From a virus, in the IMG/VR virus record IMGVR_UViG_3300031746_000024, positions 1 to 56,344 of that record: a DNA stretch of 56,344 nucleotides; one strand, 5' to 3'. Below, piece by piece: positions 7,568-18,484 of the stretch. Positions within the stretch are counted from its first letter, which is position 1, and the number at the start of each line of letters is the position of its first letter. Below the pieces are notes generated by a model, which was given only the letters and a program-made list of their open reading frames with translations, was not told where the DNA came from and did not search any database. A program made the position numbers and the translations under genes.

Positions 7568-8920
7568 ATGAACGAGGGACGCGACGTCTGGAGCGGCGGG
7601 AACATGTCGGAGAAGGGCGTCCAGGTCAACAAGTCCCTCCGCAGGGGCCTGGACATCCACCGCGGCTTCGAGCTCTTCCCGAAGAAGGTGAGGGCGTCCG
7701 AGGTCGACGGGGACCTGGCGGCGATCGGGGAGGCGCAGGAGTACGTCGACAAGGAGCGCAGGCTCCGCGCCGTCGGCGGCCCCTTCGCGTCCGGCGAGGC
7801 CGTCGAGAAGTCCATCGACCTCGACAAGGAAGGCAAGTTCCGCGAGGAGCTGCACCCCAGGCGCTCGGGAAAGTTCGCTCCGAAGGGGTCCGCATCCGTT
7901 GGCGCGAAGAAGCCGGAGGCGAAGAAGGTCGGGCACATGGGCATCCAGGACCCGAACTCCTCCGGGCAGGGATTCCACCCCGACCACGACAAGCACCCGT
8001 ACCACCAGGCGCTCACCGACGCGGGGTTCAAGTACTCGCATTCGGTGACCGTGGTGCATCCGGGCGGGGACAGGGTTCTCCACCACGCCTACGGGGGCCC
8101 AGGCGACCTCGACGTCGGCGTCCACCAGGCTCTCGACGGCGGGAACTGGATGTGGGAGGGGGAGAAGGGCGGATCTGGCCGGATGACGAACGGCGGGGAC
8201 GCCGAGTCCCTCGGGGAGTACCTCAAGCGCGGCAAGAGGTCGGTCGGGAAGGGCGTCGACGGGGGGGAGCCCTTCGGCAAGGAATGGTTGGCCGGGGTCG
8301 TCGGGGACATCGAGAAGGCCGCCAGCCCTTTCGTCGTTAGCCCCTCCGAGGGACCGGGACGGGAGGGGCGCGTCTCCAAGGACGAGATCGAGAAGGTCCT
8401 GAAGGACGCGGGGTGGGACAAGCTCCCGATCCCCGACAAGGCGAAGGAGGCCCTGGAGGACCTGATCTCCAACGGGGCGAGGCCCGCCTCGGAGTACACT
8501 GGGAAGATCATGGTCGAGCACGGCGTCGCCGAGGAGCCGCCCTCGTTCGTCAGGCCGAAGAAGATCAGCGTCGGGGACACCGTGATCCCCCTCGACTGGC
8601 GCGGGGTGTGCCTCCAGGGCGCGAAGTTCGACATGCCCTACGTGCCGAAAGCCGCCAAGGTCAAGAAGGTCTACATGGGGCCCGTGAAGGTGTCGAAGAA
8701 CCCCTACCCGTTCGGCAGGATGCCGTCCGACATATCCAAGGTCGAGACGGTCACCGAGGACCGGATGTGGGGCCTGGACCTGGAGGGCGACGAGGTGGGG
8801 AAGGACGACGACACTTTTCCCTCCACGTTCCCGACGCGGGACACTACAATGGTACTTCGGATGGAGGCGCTGGCCTCCCCGGGTGGGGAAGTCAATCCGG
8901 GAGAGATGCAGCCCCGTTGA
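7568..8920 (+). CDS. Unknown protein with a SGKFAPKG tag
   Basis: 450-residue protein starting four bases after the previous stop. Residues about 60-80 include GPFASGEAVEKS, and residues about 95-105 contain HPRRSGKFAPKG, the basic tag found at the edge of many head-maturation proteins. A central part has HPDHDKHPYHQALTDAGFKYSHSVTVVH, cut here into short pieces: HPDHDKHPYH, then a strand with SHSVTVVH and LHHAYGG. The C-terminal half is globular with repeated KVKKVYMGPVKVSK-like strands. There is no enzyme motif I can trust. Its stop lies directly before the 17-base palindrome at 8922. Confidence 0.65.
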   Translation: MNEGRDVWSGGNMSEKGVQVNKSLRRGLDIHRGFELFPKKVRASEVDGDLAAIGEAQEYVDKERRLRAVGGPFASGEAVEKSIDLDKEGKFREELHPRRSGKFAPKGSASVGAKKPEAKKVGHMGIQDPNSSGQGFHPDHDKHPYHQALTDAGFKYSHSVTVVHPGGDRVLHHAYGGPGDLDVGVHQALDGGNWMWEGEKGGSGRMTNGGDAESLGEYLKRGKRSVGKGVDGGEPFGKEWLAGVVGDIEKAASPFVVSPSEGPGREGRVSKDEIEKVLKDAGWDKLPIPDKAKEALEDLISNGARPASEYTGKIMVEHGVAEEPPSFVRPKKISVGDTVIPLDWRGVCLQGAKFDMPYVPKAAKVKKVYMGPVKVSKNPYPFGRMPSDISKVETVTEDRMWGLDLEGDEVGKDDDTFPSTFPTRDTTMVLRMEALASPGGEVNPGEMQPR

Positions 8921-8921
8921 C

Positions 8922-8938
8922 GCGCATACGGTATGCGC
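8922..8938 (+). repeat. 17-base palindrome, copy 1
   Basis: GCGCATACGGTATGCGC, a perfect dyad of 8-base arms around one central base. It starts two bases after the stop codon of the gene at 7568 and lies 15 bases before the ATG at 8954. The same 17-mer recurs at 38263 and a one-base variant at 29374. It may be an operator, an RNA hairpin (6-bp stem, 5-base loop) or a recombination or modification site. Confidence 0.75.
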
Positions 8939-8953
8939 ATTTCGGAGGGACCC

Positions 8954-9373
8954 ATGAGCCTGAGCAGCTACGCGAGATCGGGGGCCGGGAAGGTGTCCAA
9001 GTCCCAGAGGGCGCGGGAGGGGGACGTCAACAAGCAGTTCACCCCGACCGGGCAGCCCCGCGTCCCGTCCAACATCCCCGGGTCCGGGCCGCAGGGCGTG
9101 CCCCCGGCGGAGCGGGACCAGATGGCCGCCTTCGCCAGGACCGGGAACGCGGACATGATCCCGAAGGTGGTCGCCGCCCAGACGGGCGAGGCCACCCACG
9201 GGCCCGCGCTGGCCGCCTCGCTCGCCAGGATGGGCGGGCAGGTCCGGCTGGCCCCCGGGCAGTTCCGCGCCTGGGCGCACCCGCAGGACCCGGCGCCGAC
9301 GGCCTCGGACCAGGTCACGAGCAACCCGAAGAAGCCGGGATCGCTGCCGCCTCCGGCCCCGCCGGTGTACTAA
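8954..9373 (+). CDS. Unknown Pro/Gln-rich protein
   Basis: 139-residue low-complexity protein. It has a basic Ser-rich N-terminus (MSLSSYARSGAGKVSKSQ), a Pro/Gly-rich linker (TPTGQPRVPSNIPGSGPQG), a short helical part (AAFARTGNADMIPKVVAAQ) and a Pro-rich end (PPPAPPVY). ATG 8954 is preceded by GGAGGGA; an ATG at 8933 lies inside the palindrome and is not favoured. Likely disordered virion-associated or linker protein; not recognised. Confidence 0.6.
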   Translation: MSLSSYARSGAGKVSKSQRAREGDVNKQFTPTGQPRVPSNIPGSGPQGVPPAERDQMAAFARTGNADMIPKVVAAQTGEATHGPALAASLARMGGQVRLAPGQFRAWAHPQDPAPTASDQVTSNPKKPGSLPPPAPPVY

Positions 9374-9401
9374 CCGGGGGGACGGTTCGGAGGGAAGCGC
9401 G

Positions 9402-9956
9402 ATGCAGCGATACCTGCACAAGATCCTGTTGGCGTCCAACGTCGACGCGGCCGCCCTGAACTCCCTGGGGAAGGAGGGGTGGTGCCTCACGACCTCGGCG
9501 GGGGACCGCCTCTTCCTCGTGAAGATCGTCAACGAGGAGCCGGTCGGGGCGGCCCACGTCTGCTCGAACTGCGGGTCCTTCGGGGCCCTGAAGGACGTGG
9601 AGGGGGTGGGTCGGTGCCCCTCGTGGAACCTTCTCATGGCGGCCGGGGGCACGTGCAGCAAGTGGAGCCTCCGGGGGGACACCGAGAAGTCGGTCCCCGA
9701 CGAGGTGAGCGCGTGGCACTGGATGCCGAGGACGGAGGTCGGGGAGAAGCGGATCGAGGCGGTCACGAGCCAGGTGGCCGGGATCGCCGCCCCGGAGCAC
9801 AAGCACAGGGTCATGGTGATCCGCGCCAAGGACGGCTCCGTCGTGAGGGGCAAGACCGACGTGGTGAACGGGCACGACCACCCCGTCCTGGTCATGGGGA
9901 TGGTCGAGGAGTCTGACGGGCACACCCACACATTCCTGCTTCCGCAGGAGTCGTGA
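9402..9956 (+). CDS. Unknown zinc-ribbon protein with HxH pairs
   Basis: 184-residue protein. The N-terminal part (YLHKILLASNVD...LGKEGWCLTT) looks like a short DUF4177-type fold. CSNC and two later Cys (GRCPSW, GTCSKW) form a probable zinc ribbon. The C-terminal third has three metal-like pairs, EHKHRV, NGHDHPV and DGHTHTF, closely matching those of the gene at 6331. CGGAGGGA lies before the ATG. The shared His pairs suggest that both proteins bind metal in the same structure, perhaps on the capsid. No known family is assigned. Confidence 0.65.
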   Translation: MQRYLHKILLASNVDAAALNSLGKEGWCLTTSAGDRLFLVKIVNEEPVGAAHVCSNCGSFGALKDVEGVGRCPSWNLLMAAGGTCSKWSLRGDTEKSVPDEVSAWHWMPRTEVGEKRIEAVTSQVAGIAAPEHKHRVMVIRAKDGSVVRGKTDVVNGHDHPVLVMGMVEESDGHTHTFLLPQES

Positions 9957-9969
9957 AGGAGGGAGTGAG

Positions 9970-10329
9970 ATGGGCAACTTCACCGGAAGCATGCAGGCCG
10001 GTCTCTCGACGAGCGACGGGATCAGCCTCTCGAAGACATCGAACGGGGTGGCCCTCGACGCCAAGGTCCTGCTCGACGACAACTTCGGGCCCGGGCCGGT
10101 GGTGGTGGACCTGGCCCCCCTGATCGCGTCCATCGCGGCCCCGAAGATGTTCCTCCTCCTCTGCGAGGGGGACGGGGCGCTGGTCGACATCGACAGCGTC
10201 GGGCCCTCGACCAAGGCGTTCAAGACGCTGCTCGGGGAGTTCTCCGCCACCCCCACGGGCGTGGGCGACATCGAGATCACGGCGAACGGGGCCTCGCAGA
10301 GGATCAGGTTCCTCTGCATGGGCGACTAA
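9970..10329 (+). CDS. Small structural-type protein, paralogue A
   Basis: 119-residue strand-rich protein with N-terminal LSTSDGISLSK, central LLDDNFGPGPVVVDLAPL and C-terminal GASQRIRFLCMGD. The next gene has the same three landmarks, so the two arose by tandem duplication. The beta-rich design, small size and very similar start and end suggest a capsid decoration or fibre component, by analogy only. AGGAGGGAG precedes the ATG. Confidence 0.7.
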   Translation: MGNFTGSMQAGLSTSDGISLSKTSNGVALDAKVLLDDNFGPGPVVVDLAPLIASIAAPKMFLLLCEGDGALVDIDSVGPSTKAFKTLLGEFSATPTGVGDIEITANGASQRIRFLCMGD

Positions 10330-10378
10330 CGCCCGTTCCCTGAAGGCAGTCCGTTTCCCAAAGATGGGAGGATCAGAG

Positions 10379-10750
10379 ATGGGAACCTTCACTTCGAGCG
10401 GAACGATGGGCCTGTCGACGAGCGACGGGATCTCCCTGTCAAGGGTCGTCAACGGCGACGCCATGAACGCGAAGGCGCTGCTCGACGACAACTTCGGGGC
10501 CCCGGTGAGCGTCGACCTCGCCCCCCTCTGCGCCAGCATCGCGGACCCGAAGTGGGCGCTGCTGGTCTGCGACGGCGAGGGGGCGCAGATGAAGTTCGAC
10601 GGAGCGGTCGCCTTCACGGTGAAGGCGGTCAAGGGGGCGATGTTCCAGTTCACGCCCAACAGCCCCGGCCCGTCGGGCGTCCTCGACCTGGAGCTCCAGA
10701 CGAACGGGACCTCGACCCAGAGGATCCGGTTCCTCTGCACGGGCGACTAA
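10379..10750 (+). CDS. Small structural-type protein, paralogue B
   Basis: 123-residue paralogue of the preceding protein: LSTSDGISLSR, LLDDNFGAPVSVDLAPL and STQRIRFLCTGD line up, with divergence in the middle. ATG 10379 was chosen over 10364 because GGGAGGA (10366-10372) sits at proper distance and the alignment with paralogue A begins there. Two copies often mean two positions in one virion structure or dose adjustment. Function unknown. Confidence 0.7.
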   Translation: MGTFTSSGTMGLSTSDGISLSRVVNGDAMNAKALLDDNFGAPVSVDLAPLCASIADPKWALLVCDGEGAQMKFDGAVAFTVKAVKGAMFQFTPNSPGPSGVLDLELQTNGTSTQRIRFLCTGD

Positions 10751-10769
10751 TGCCGGGCGGTGATGGAGC

Positions 10770-11672
10770 ATGCGGACCCCCGAGTCTGCCAGGATGCGGC
10801 TCTTCACGGGGGGCCTGCGGTCCGATGAACGGGCCTCAGGCTCCCCGCTTGGTATTGGCCTCCTCGCCAACATGAGGTCCACCGCGGGGGGCCCCTCGTG
10901 GCCTACGGCCGAGCCCAAGGACGCCGACGCCGGGACGTGCGACATGATGTGCCGGTCGCTCCTCGGGGGCGAGGAGACACTGGTCGAGCCCATCGGGGTG
11001 GGGATCCACCGGCCGTACCGGGTGGAGTTCATGACGGGGATGGACTCCGGGCCGGTGACCACGAGGCGGGCGGCCCTCAAGACGATCCACTGCCAGTACG
11101 AGAACAAGAGGTACTGCGAGTCGGTCGACCTGGACGTGACGGGGCCGGAGAGGGAGCTGGTATCCTTCGAGCTGGACCGCCTGTTCGGGTTCGACCTCGT
11201 CCCGCCGACGGTGGGGAGGGAGATCTCCAAGGTCGGGTACGGGAGCGTCCAGGCCTGGGTGGACCGCCCGACGGCGTGGAAGTGGATCGACAAGGGGTAC
11301 GACTACCGGGAGGACAGGACGAACCCGTGGCTGCACCGCCTGGCGGCGTTCGACTTCATCCGGGGCGAGATCGACCGCCACGCGAACAACTGGATCATGG
11401 ACGAGCAGCGCCGGGTCTACGCGATCGACAACGGCTACTCCATCGTGAAGGGCGACGACAGGAAGTGGCTCCGGTCGAGCGCCGGGAAGCACCTGGTGGG
11501 GACGCCGGTACACCCGGGGGTCGCGGTGGAGATCAAGGCGATCGACGAGGACGCGGCCTTCGACATCGTGGACAGGAGGCGGTTCAAGAGCGGGGAGGCC
11601 GACGGCGTCGTCAAGAGGATCAGGGAGCTGAAGGGCCTGACGGAATGGCGGAAGCTCGGCGAGAAGTGGTAG
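10770..11672 (+). CDS. PI3/4-kinase-like or HipA-like protein kinase
   Basis: 300-residue putative kinase. The catalytic-loop pattern is clear: FDFIRGEIDRHANNW with D202, H204 and N207, followed by the metal-binding AIDNGYS (D220), as in PI3/4K-like, HipA and FAM20-type kinases. Upstream strands (RRAALKTIHC) would hold the ATP Lys near residue 103. The first 60 or so residues are low-complexity and may be a targeting tail or mis-started; the ATG has only a weak ribosome site. It is followed, with a 7-base overlap, by a HAD phosphatase gene, making a kinase-phosphatase pair. The substrate could be virion or host protein; unknown. Confidence 0.75.
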   Translation: MRTPESARMRLFTGGLRSDERASGSPLGIGLLANMRSTAGGPSWPTAEPKDADAGTCDMMCRSLLGGEETLVEPIGVGIHRPYRVEFMTGMDSGPVTTRRAALKTIHCQYENKRYCESVDLDVTGPERELVSFELDRLFGFDLVPPTVGREISKVGYGSVQAWVDRPTAWKWIDKGYDYREDRTNPWLHRLAAFDFIRGEIDRHANNWIMDEQRRVYAIDNGYSIVKGDDRKWLRSSAGKHLVGTPVHPGVAVEIKAIDEDAAFDIVDRRRFKSGEADGVVKRIRELKGLTEWRKLGEKW

Positions 11673-12256
11673 GGCGGAAGAGGCCCGTGGTGGCCGTCGA
11701 CCTGGACGGAACGGTCCTGTCCGAGGACGACGAGTCGCCCCTCCCAGGCGCCACGGAGGCCCTGCGGTACCTGATGAAGGCCGGGTGGCGGGTCGTCGTC
11801 TGGACCCACAGGTCCGACCTCGGGGAGGTCAGGCGGCTGCTCGAGAAGAACAGGATCCCGTTCGACCACATCAACGAGGACCCGGAGACGGACGCCGAGG
11901 GGTACTCCAGGAAGGTCTTCTTCGACGCGACGGTGGACGACAAGGCGGTCCCGTTCGCCGGGAACTGGGCGGCCACCGTGGAGGAGCTCGAGGGGAGGAG
12001 GAGGGGGCTGGGGCTCGGGGGGGAGGCGAAGGTGCGGATCATGTCCGCGGGGTCGGAGGAGCCGGTCGCCGTGTTCTCCCTGCGGGGCGGGGTGGCGGTG
12101 GAGGAAACTGGCACGACGAGCAGGGTCGTCTTGGGTATGATGAAGGACGGCATCATGTCGGAGGACGGTAAGGTGGTTCGCCCCGGCGACGGGGAGATGT
12201 TCCTGAAGGCGCTCTCGGCCGTTCGAGGCACGTACCTCTGGGCCGAGGCACATTGA
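11666..12256 (+). CDS. HAD-superfamily phosphatase
   Basis: 196 residues from GTG 11666, overlapping the kinase stop. The HAD motifs are plain: VAVDLDGTV (D12 nucleophile, D14), VVVWTHR (motif II Thr), then KVFFDATVDDKAV with the Lys and acidic pair of motifs III/IV. The size of the core and the short cap resemble small phage 5'-nucleotidase or polynucleotide 3'-phosphatase-like HADs. About 60 extra C-terminal residues (from KVRIMSAG) form a separate beta-rich piece. Coupling with the kinase suggests opposing activities or a shared substrate; this is inference. A second in-frame GTG at 11687 is possible. Confidence 0.8.
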   Translation: MVGRKRPVVAVDLDGTVLSEDDESPLPGATEALRYLMKAGWRVVVWTHRSDLGEVRRLLEKNRIPFDHINEDPETDAEGYSRKVFFDATVDDKAVPFAGNWAATVEELEGRRRGLGLGGEAKVRIMSAGSEEPVAVFSLRGGVAVEETGTTSRVVLGMMKDGIMSEDGKVVRPGDGEMFLKALSAVRGTYLWAEAH

Positions 12257-12272
12257 GCAAGAGGAGGTCACC

Positions 12273-12518
12273 ATGCCTGCTGGCGGCGGCGATCCGAAGG
12301 TCATCGGGGACGGGAACGTCGTGAAGATCCGTCCCGAGTTCACCCGGGGCAACTGCGACGTGTGGGACCTGCGCGACGTGGTCGTGGCGCTGCTCGAGGA
12401 GCGCGAGGATCTCCGGGCGGCGGTCGCGGCGAACATGAACTACGCCGACTTCCAGACGGCGGTCGCGGCCCTGCCCCGCTGGGTGCAGATCATCGACTCC
12501 CTCAACAACAACCCGTAG
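12273..12518 (+). CDS. Unknown 81-residue protein
   Basis: Small acidic protein with a strong AGAGGAGG site. It contains a charged helix (RDVVVALLEEREDLRAAVAA) and a C-terminal helix ending in IDSLNNNP. No membrane segment or zinc site. It lies between the phosphatase and a baseplate-type gene. Not recognised. Confidence 0.65.
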   Translation: MPAGGGDPKVIGDGNVVKIRPEFTRGNCDVWDLRDVVVALLEEREDLRAAVAANMNYADFQTAVAALPRWVQIIDSLNNNP

Positions 12519-12544
12519 CACGGGGGCGTCGGGGGGAGGCCGAG

Positions 12545-14741
<2,197 letters not shown>

Positions 14742-14742
<1 letters not shown>

Positions 14743-15782
14743 TGGCAAGAAGTATCATCTTCGTGAACGACAGCGGCTCTCCTTGGAACCTTATGAGGTT
14801 CGGGGGAATCGTCGTTCCCGCCACGGGAATCTACAACGCGACCGAGGTGGTTACAGATGACGAGCTGATCAACGCGATCCAGAAGGGGCTGGGGGCGGAG
14901 TTCGACTCGACTCACTACCTCAGGATCAATGGGGTCGACAAAACCGCTGCGGAGTCTCAGGGTTATGGGTCGCCGGATCAGCCGGGAGGGTACCCAACCC
15001 TCAACTCCTCGACGAATATCACGGACGGCCAGCATGGAAGCAGGGGTGGGGGATCTCTCCATACGGTAGCCGTGGCCGGTGTCTCGCCCGGTTTCCTCGG
15101 GGCCGATGACAAGACCAAGCTGGACGCGACAGGGGTTTTGACCAGTACGGCTCCGGTCAATGTTACGAAAGCCACCGCTGACAAGGGAGTGTCGATAGAG
15201 GCTTCGCGGCAGGATCACAAGCACGACATCACCACGGCAGCGGCGGTGGAGCTCACGGATTCGACTAACGCTGAGGGTGGCGCGACATCACTGGCCCGCT
15301 CGAACCATACGCACGGCCACGGGAACAGGGGCGGGGGAAGCCTTCATGCCGCAGCCACGGGGTCTGTCAACGGCTTCATGTCGGCGGCGGACAAGGCGAA
15401 GATGGACACGGTCGTTGCCGGAGCTCGCCCACAGATCTCGGTGTCGATGGGCGACAGCAACGGTCCTGGGGTGAACACGTCCAGCCAAACCCCGACGATC
15501 ATTCGCTACGCCATCTACCGTGGGACGGGGGCATGGACTCCAACCTCGTTCAAGATCATCGCACAAACGTCGAACACGCAGCTCGGGTACTGCGACCTCT
15601 ACGACGTGACCAACGGCAACGTCCTCGCGACGCTCTCGTTCTCGGGGAACACCGTGCAGTTGATCTCGGGAACGACCTTCGCAAACCTCCCCGCTGGGGA
15701 GGTGATGCTCGCTATCCGGGCATATCGCGGCGGTAGCGCGACCACCGTTTCGATCTATTTCGCATTGATGACTTCCAACTGA
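14742..15782 (+). CDS. Fibre or receptor-binding protein
   Basis: 346 residues starting one base inside the previous stop. Two copies of a fibre repeat are visible: GGGSLHTVAVAGVSPGFL..ADDKTKLD and GGGSLHAAATGSVNGFMSAADKAKMD, separated by HKHDIT and HTHGHGN, His motifs that bind metal in trimeric phage fibres. The N-terminal 70 residues are a separate attachment-like part; the C-terminal 130 are a beta-rich head with small aromatic-poor strands. Codon use is less GC-extreme than in the head genes. Target unknown. Confidence 0.8.
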
Positions 15783-15797
15783 TAGAGGGGCAGACCG

Positions 15798-16604
15798 ATG
15801 ATTCTTCACAAGTACTATATGTACTGCGACGACTGCGACTCGGCGAGGTACACGGAATTCAAGCCCGAGGAAGAGGGTCTGCCTACGGTCTGCCCCTACA
15901 ACGCGGCCCACACGAACATCCGAGATGTCTCCATCGTGGCGACGGAGACCACAGACCCCATGCCGGTCAGGATCCAGGACGTGGAAGACCTCGATCCGAC
16001 TCTCGCCAGGTCGAAGGTCAAGGGGATCAACTTCGACGCCCCGGCGGGGTGGACGAAGCATGGGGTGTCGTTCCCGTACCAGACCAACATCCTGTGCGGC
16101 AAGGGCTATGGGGGGTTCTGCGAGGACGGGGACATCGTCGAGTTCTCCATCGACCCCCAGCAAGTCGGGGCGATGACCGCCCCAGCAGTTCAGGGTGCCA
16201 AGGTCCTCAACGTCTACCTCCCCGACGAGGCGTGGGCGGTGCTTCTGAGGGGCATGTGGCTCCAGTTCGACCGGAACCCTGGAGCGGAGCCTGCGCCCGA
16301 CTCCACGCATCCCGGCGATGACGAGTACGAGATCGCGGACTTCGACTCCGTGGCCGGGACGATCACCCTGCGGACGGGGCTGGCGACGGCCCTCTCCGGC
16401 GGGGACGCGGTGTTCATGGTCGTGAAGTACGCGGAGGACATCGAGATCCAGAACAAGGAGCTGGTGGATGTCGGTGCGGACACCGCTGGTTCCGCGTCCC
16501 TCCCCGCGAACGCGGTATTCAACGTGTGGTTCTACAACGCTGGGCTCGCGCAGAAGCGGGTGAGGTTCCGCCTCTCCTTCAAGTACGGCCCGGTGGCGCA
16601 GTGA
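15798..16604 (+). CDS. Unknown zinc-binding structural-type protein
   Basis: 268 residues. The N-terminus has YYMYCDDCDSARYTEF and a later Cys (TVCPYNAAHTN), a likely zinc ribbon. The body is strand-rich (VEFSIDPQQVG, DAVFMVVKYAED, VRFRLSFKYGP), like phage fibre-associated proteins. AGAGGGG precedes the ATG. Its place after two fibre genes suggests a tail-fibre accessory. No enzyme motif is seen. Confidence 0.65.
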   Translation: MILHKYYMYCDDCDSARYTEFKPEEEGLPTVCPYNAAHTNIRDVSIVATETTDPMPVRIQDVEDLDPTLARSKVKGINFDAPAGWTKHGVSFPYQTNILCGKGYGGFCEDGDIVEFSIDPQQVGAMTAPAVQGAKVLNVYLPDEAWAVLLRGMWLQFDRNPGAEPAPDSTHPGDDEYEIADFDSVAGTITLRTGLATALSGGDAVFMVVKYAEDIEIQNKELVDVGADTAGSASLPANAVFNVWFYNAGLAQKRVRFRLSFKYGPVAQ

Positions 16605-16606
16605 CG

Positions 16607-16623
16607 GGGCGTAGGTTACGCCC
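16607..16623 (+). terminator. Perfect 7-bp hairpin, possible attenuator
   Basis: GGGCGTA-GGT-TACGCCC directly after the stop at 16604, with no T run behind it. It could slow polymerase or protect the 3' end of the fibre mRNA, separating the fibre genes from the modification genes. Confidence 0.4.
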
Positions 16624-16648
16624 TACAACGTCCGAGTGAGAGGACGGC

Positions 16649-18475
16649 ATGAGCAACGTCATGTTGCACGTTCACCCCTGTTGCCTCGATCGAGGCTCGG
16701 TACCCTTCTTCGTTGTGGAAATGTCCGCCGCCTTCCCGCAGTTCTTCCATACTTTCCTTTGCCTCGAAGACCGGGAGGATCGGGGCGCGGTTCAGATGCT
16801 CAACGACGCGGGGATTCGGGTCTTCCACGGCCCCCTGACCAGGGAGGTTGTCGAGTCCATCGACCCCTCCATCGTCGTTCTGCATGATGTCGGAGGCGAC
16901 GCGGCGGAGGGCAAGCCCCCGTGGGGCTGGCTGCGGAGGTGGCCGACGATCAGTTGGCACCACAGCGCGGTCAGGCCGACGATCCCATGCGACCTCCATG
17001 TCTTCGCATCCGAGGCCGTGAGGGGCCGCTACGAGAACCTCGTCAAGAGCGGCTTCGTCTCACGGTGGGCTACCATCCCGGTCGACGTCCACGACACGGC
17101 GGGGCCGTGGTTCCACAGGAAGACGGACGCCGGGAACATCTCGGCGGTGAGGGACGGGCTTTCGCCGTGGGTCATCGGCACCATCCTGAACTCGGCCTCC
17201 TTCCCCGCTATTCCCTCCAGGGAATCTGTTCTGTCGTCCGTATGGGATGGACGCAGACCGTCCCTGCCGATGGGGGTGGTCGTCGGGTGCGGAAGTGAAC
17301 AGGAATGGATGCTTCCATGGTGGTGGGAGCACTACTCCAGGCACAACCCCCTGCCTGTTCTGTTCATCGACATGGGCTTTGGCGAGAAGGCCATGACCGA
17401 CCGGGCGCGGGAGTGGTGCGCGAGCAAGGGAATCTTGGGGGAGCTGCATGTCCCCATGGATGGGTGGTTCCAGAAGCCATTCGCCCTCGCTCAGACCATA
17501 TTCGAGGAGAGCGTCTGGACAGATGTGGATGTAGAGATCCGGGGGTCACTGGACCCCATCTTCCACCAATGCAAGCACGGCCTCGCGGCGGCAGAAGACC
17601 CCTACTATCGCTTCAGCAAGGGTCCGGTATCCCTCAACTCTGGCGTCCTGGCCTTCAAGTTCGGGAACAAGATGATCTCCGAATGGTGCTCGACGATTTC
17701 ACGGGAAGGGAAGAACTACCGGGACGACCAAGTCATCCTCAATGTCCTGGCGCACCGGAACCCCGGCAGCGTGGGCTTCATGCCCAGGGAGTTCAACTGG
17801 CTCCGCCTCGACGGGGACGCCAACCCCGATGCTGTATGCGTCCATTGGACGGGCGGCAGGGGCAAGGAGATCATCAGGGCCAAGATGGACGGGAAGTACC
17901 TCCGGGAGCACTTCATCGCGGATCTTGCCAACACCCTTGGGTGGAAGTCTGGTCTGGAGATCGGAACTTGGAGAGGGCGGACCTTCCTCTACCTTTTGAA
18001 GACATGCCCCAAGTTGACCATGACCACCATCGACCTCTGGGAGCCCCAGCCCGATAACCATGGGCCGGAGAAGTACACGCTGGAAGAGGGTGAGCGGTGG
18101 GATCACGTGAAGAACGAGGAGTTCGTCCGATCCGAGGCCGCGAAGTATGGGGCGCGGGCGGTGATCCTCAAGGGCAACAGCCGAGAGATTGTCCCGATTC
18201 TGGACGGAGGATTCGACTTCGCTTTTGTGGATGGGGACCACGGATCCGAGGCGGTAGAGGCCGATATCCGAAACGCTCTGTGGAAGTTGAATCTCAATGG
18301 GATTTTGTTTGGGCACGACATCAACTGGCCGTCGGTCAAGACGGTGGTGACGAAGATGTTCCCGAGATTCCTGTTGGGACCGGACAACGTCTGGTACGTT
18401 CGGGTCAGGGATGTCTTCGGACCCCAGGGATGCCCGGTTGGAGCCGCCGGTGTTGACGGCCCCGCTGTGGCGTGA
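16649..18475 (+). CDS. Three-domain glycosyltransferase/methyltransferase
   Basis: 608 residues. Residues about 1-190 resemble a Rossmann GT part (LHDVGG, WHHSAVRP, LHVFASEAVRGRYE). Residues about 209-407 look GT-A/GT8-like: VVGCGSEQEW, a DVDVE acidic metal motif, LNSGVLAFK, DDQVI and a C-terminal CVHWTGG. Residues about 434-575 are a class I methyltransferase of the Methyltransf_24 type: LEIGTWRGRTF, TTIDLW, DFAFVDGDH and ILFGHDI. One protein could transfer and then methylate a sugar. It sits after the fibre genes, so Thr-rich fibre decoration is a reasonable guess, with host surface change as the alternative. GAGAGGA precedes the ATG. Confidence 0.8.
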   Translation: MSNVMLHVHPCCLDRGSVPFFVVEMSAAFPQFFHTFLCLEDREDRGAVQMLNDAGIRVFHGPLTREVVESIDPSIVVLHDVGGDAAEGKPPWGWLRRWPTISWHHSAVRPTIPCDLHVFASEAVRGRYENLVKSGFVSRWATIPVDVHDTAGPWFHRKTDAGNISAVRDGLSPWVIGTILNSASFPAIPSRESVLSSVWDGRRPSLPMGVVVGCGSEQEWMLPWWWEHYSRHNPLPVLFIDMGFGEKAMTDRAREWCASKGILGELHVPMDGWFQKPFALAQTIFEESVWTDVDVEIRGSLDPIFHQCKHGLAAAEDPYYRFSKGPVSLNSGVLAFKFGNKMISEWCSTISREGKNYRDDQVILNVLAHRNPGSVGFMPREFNWLRLDGDANPDAVCVHWTGGRGKEIIRAKMDGKYLREHFIADLANTLGWKSGLEIGTWRGRTFLYLLKTCPKLTMTTIDLWEPQPDNHGPEKYTLEEGERWDHVKNEEFVRSEAAKYGARAVILKGNSREIVPILDGGFDFAFVDGDHGSEAVEADIRNALWKLNLNGILFGHDINWPSVKTVVTKMFPRFLLGPDNVWYVRVRDVFGPQGCPVGAAGVDGPAVA

Positions 18476-18484
18476 GGGAGAGAC

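Noticed and set aside
8815-8850. Promoter with TACAAT at 8845
   Set aside because: No acceptable -35 at normal spacing; lies inside a coding region.
8917-8950. Promoter TTGACG overlapping palindrome copy 1
   Set aside because: No -10-like hexamer at 16-18 bases, and the other two palindromes lack TTGACG.
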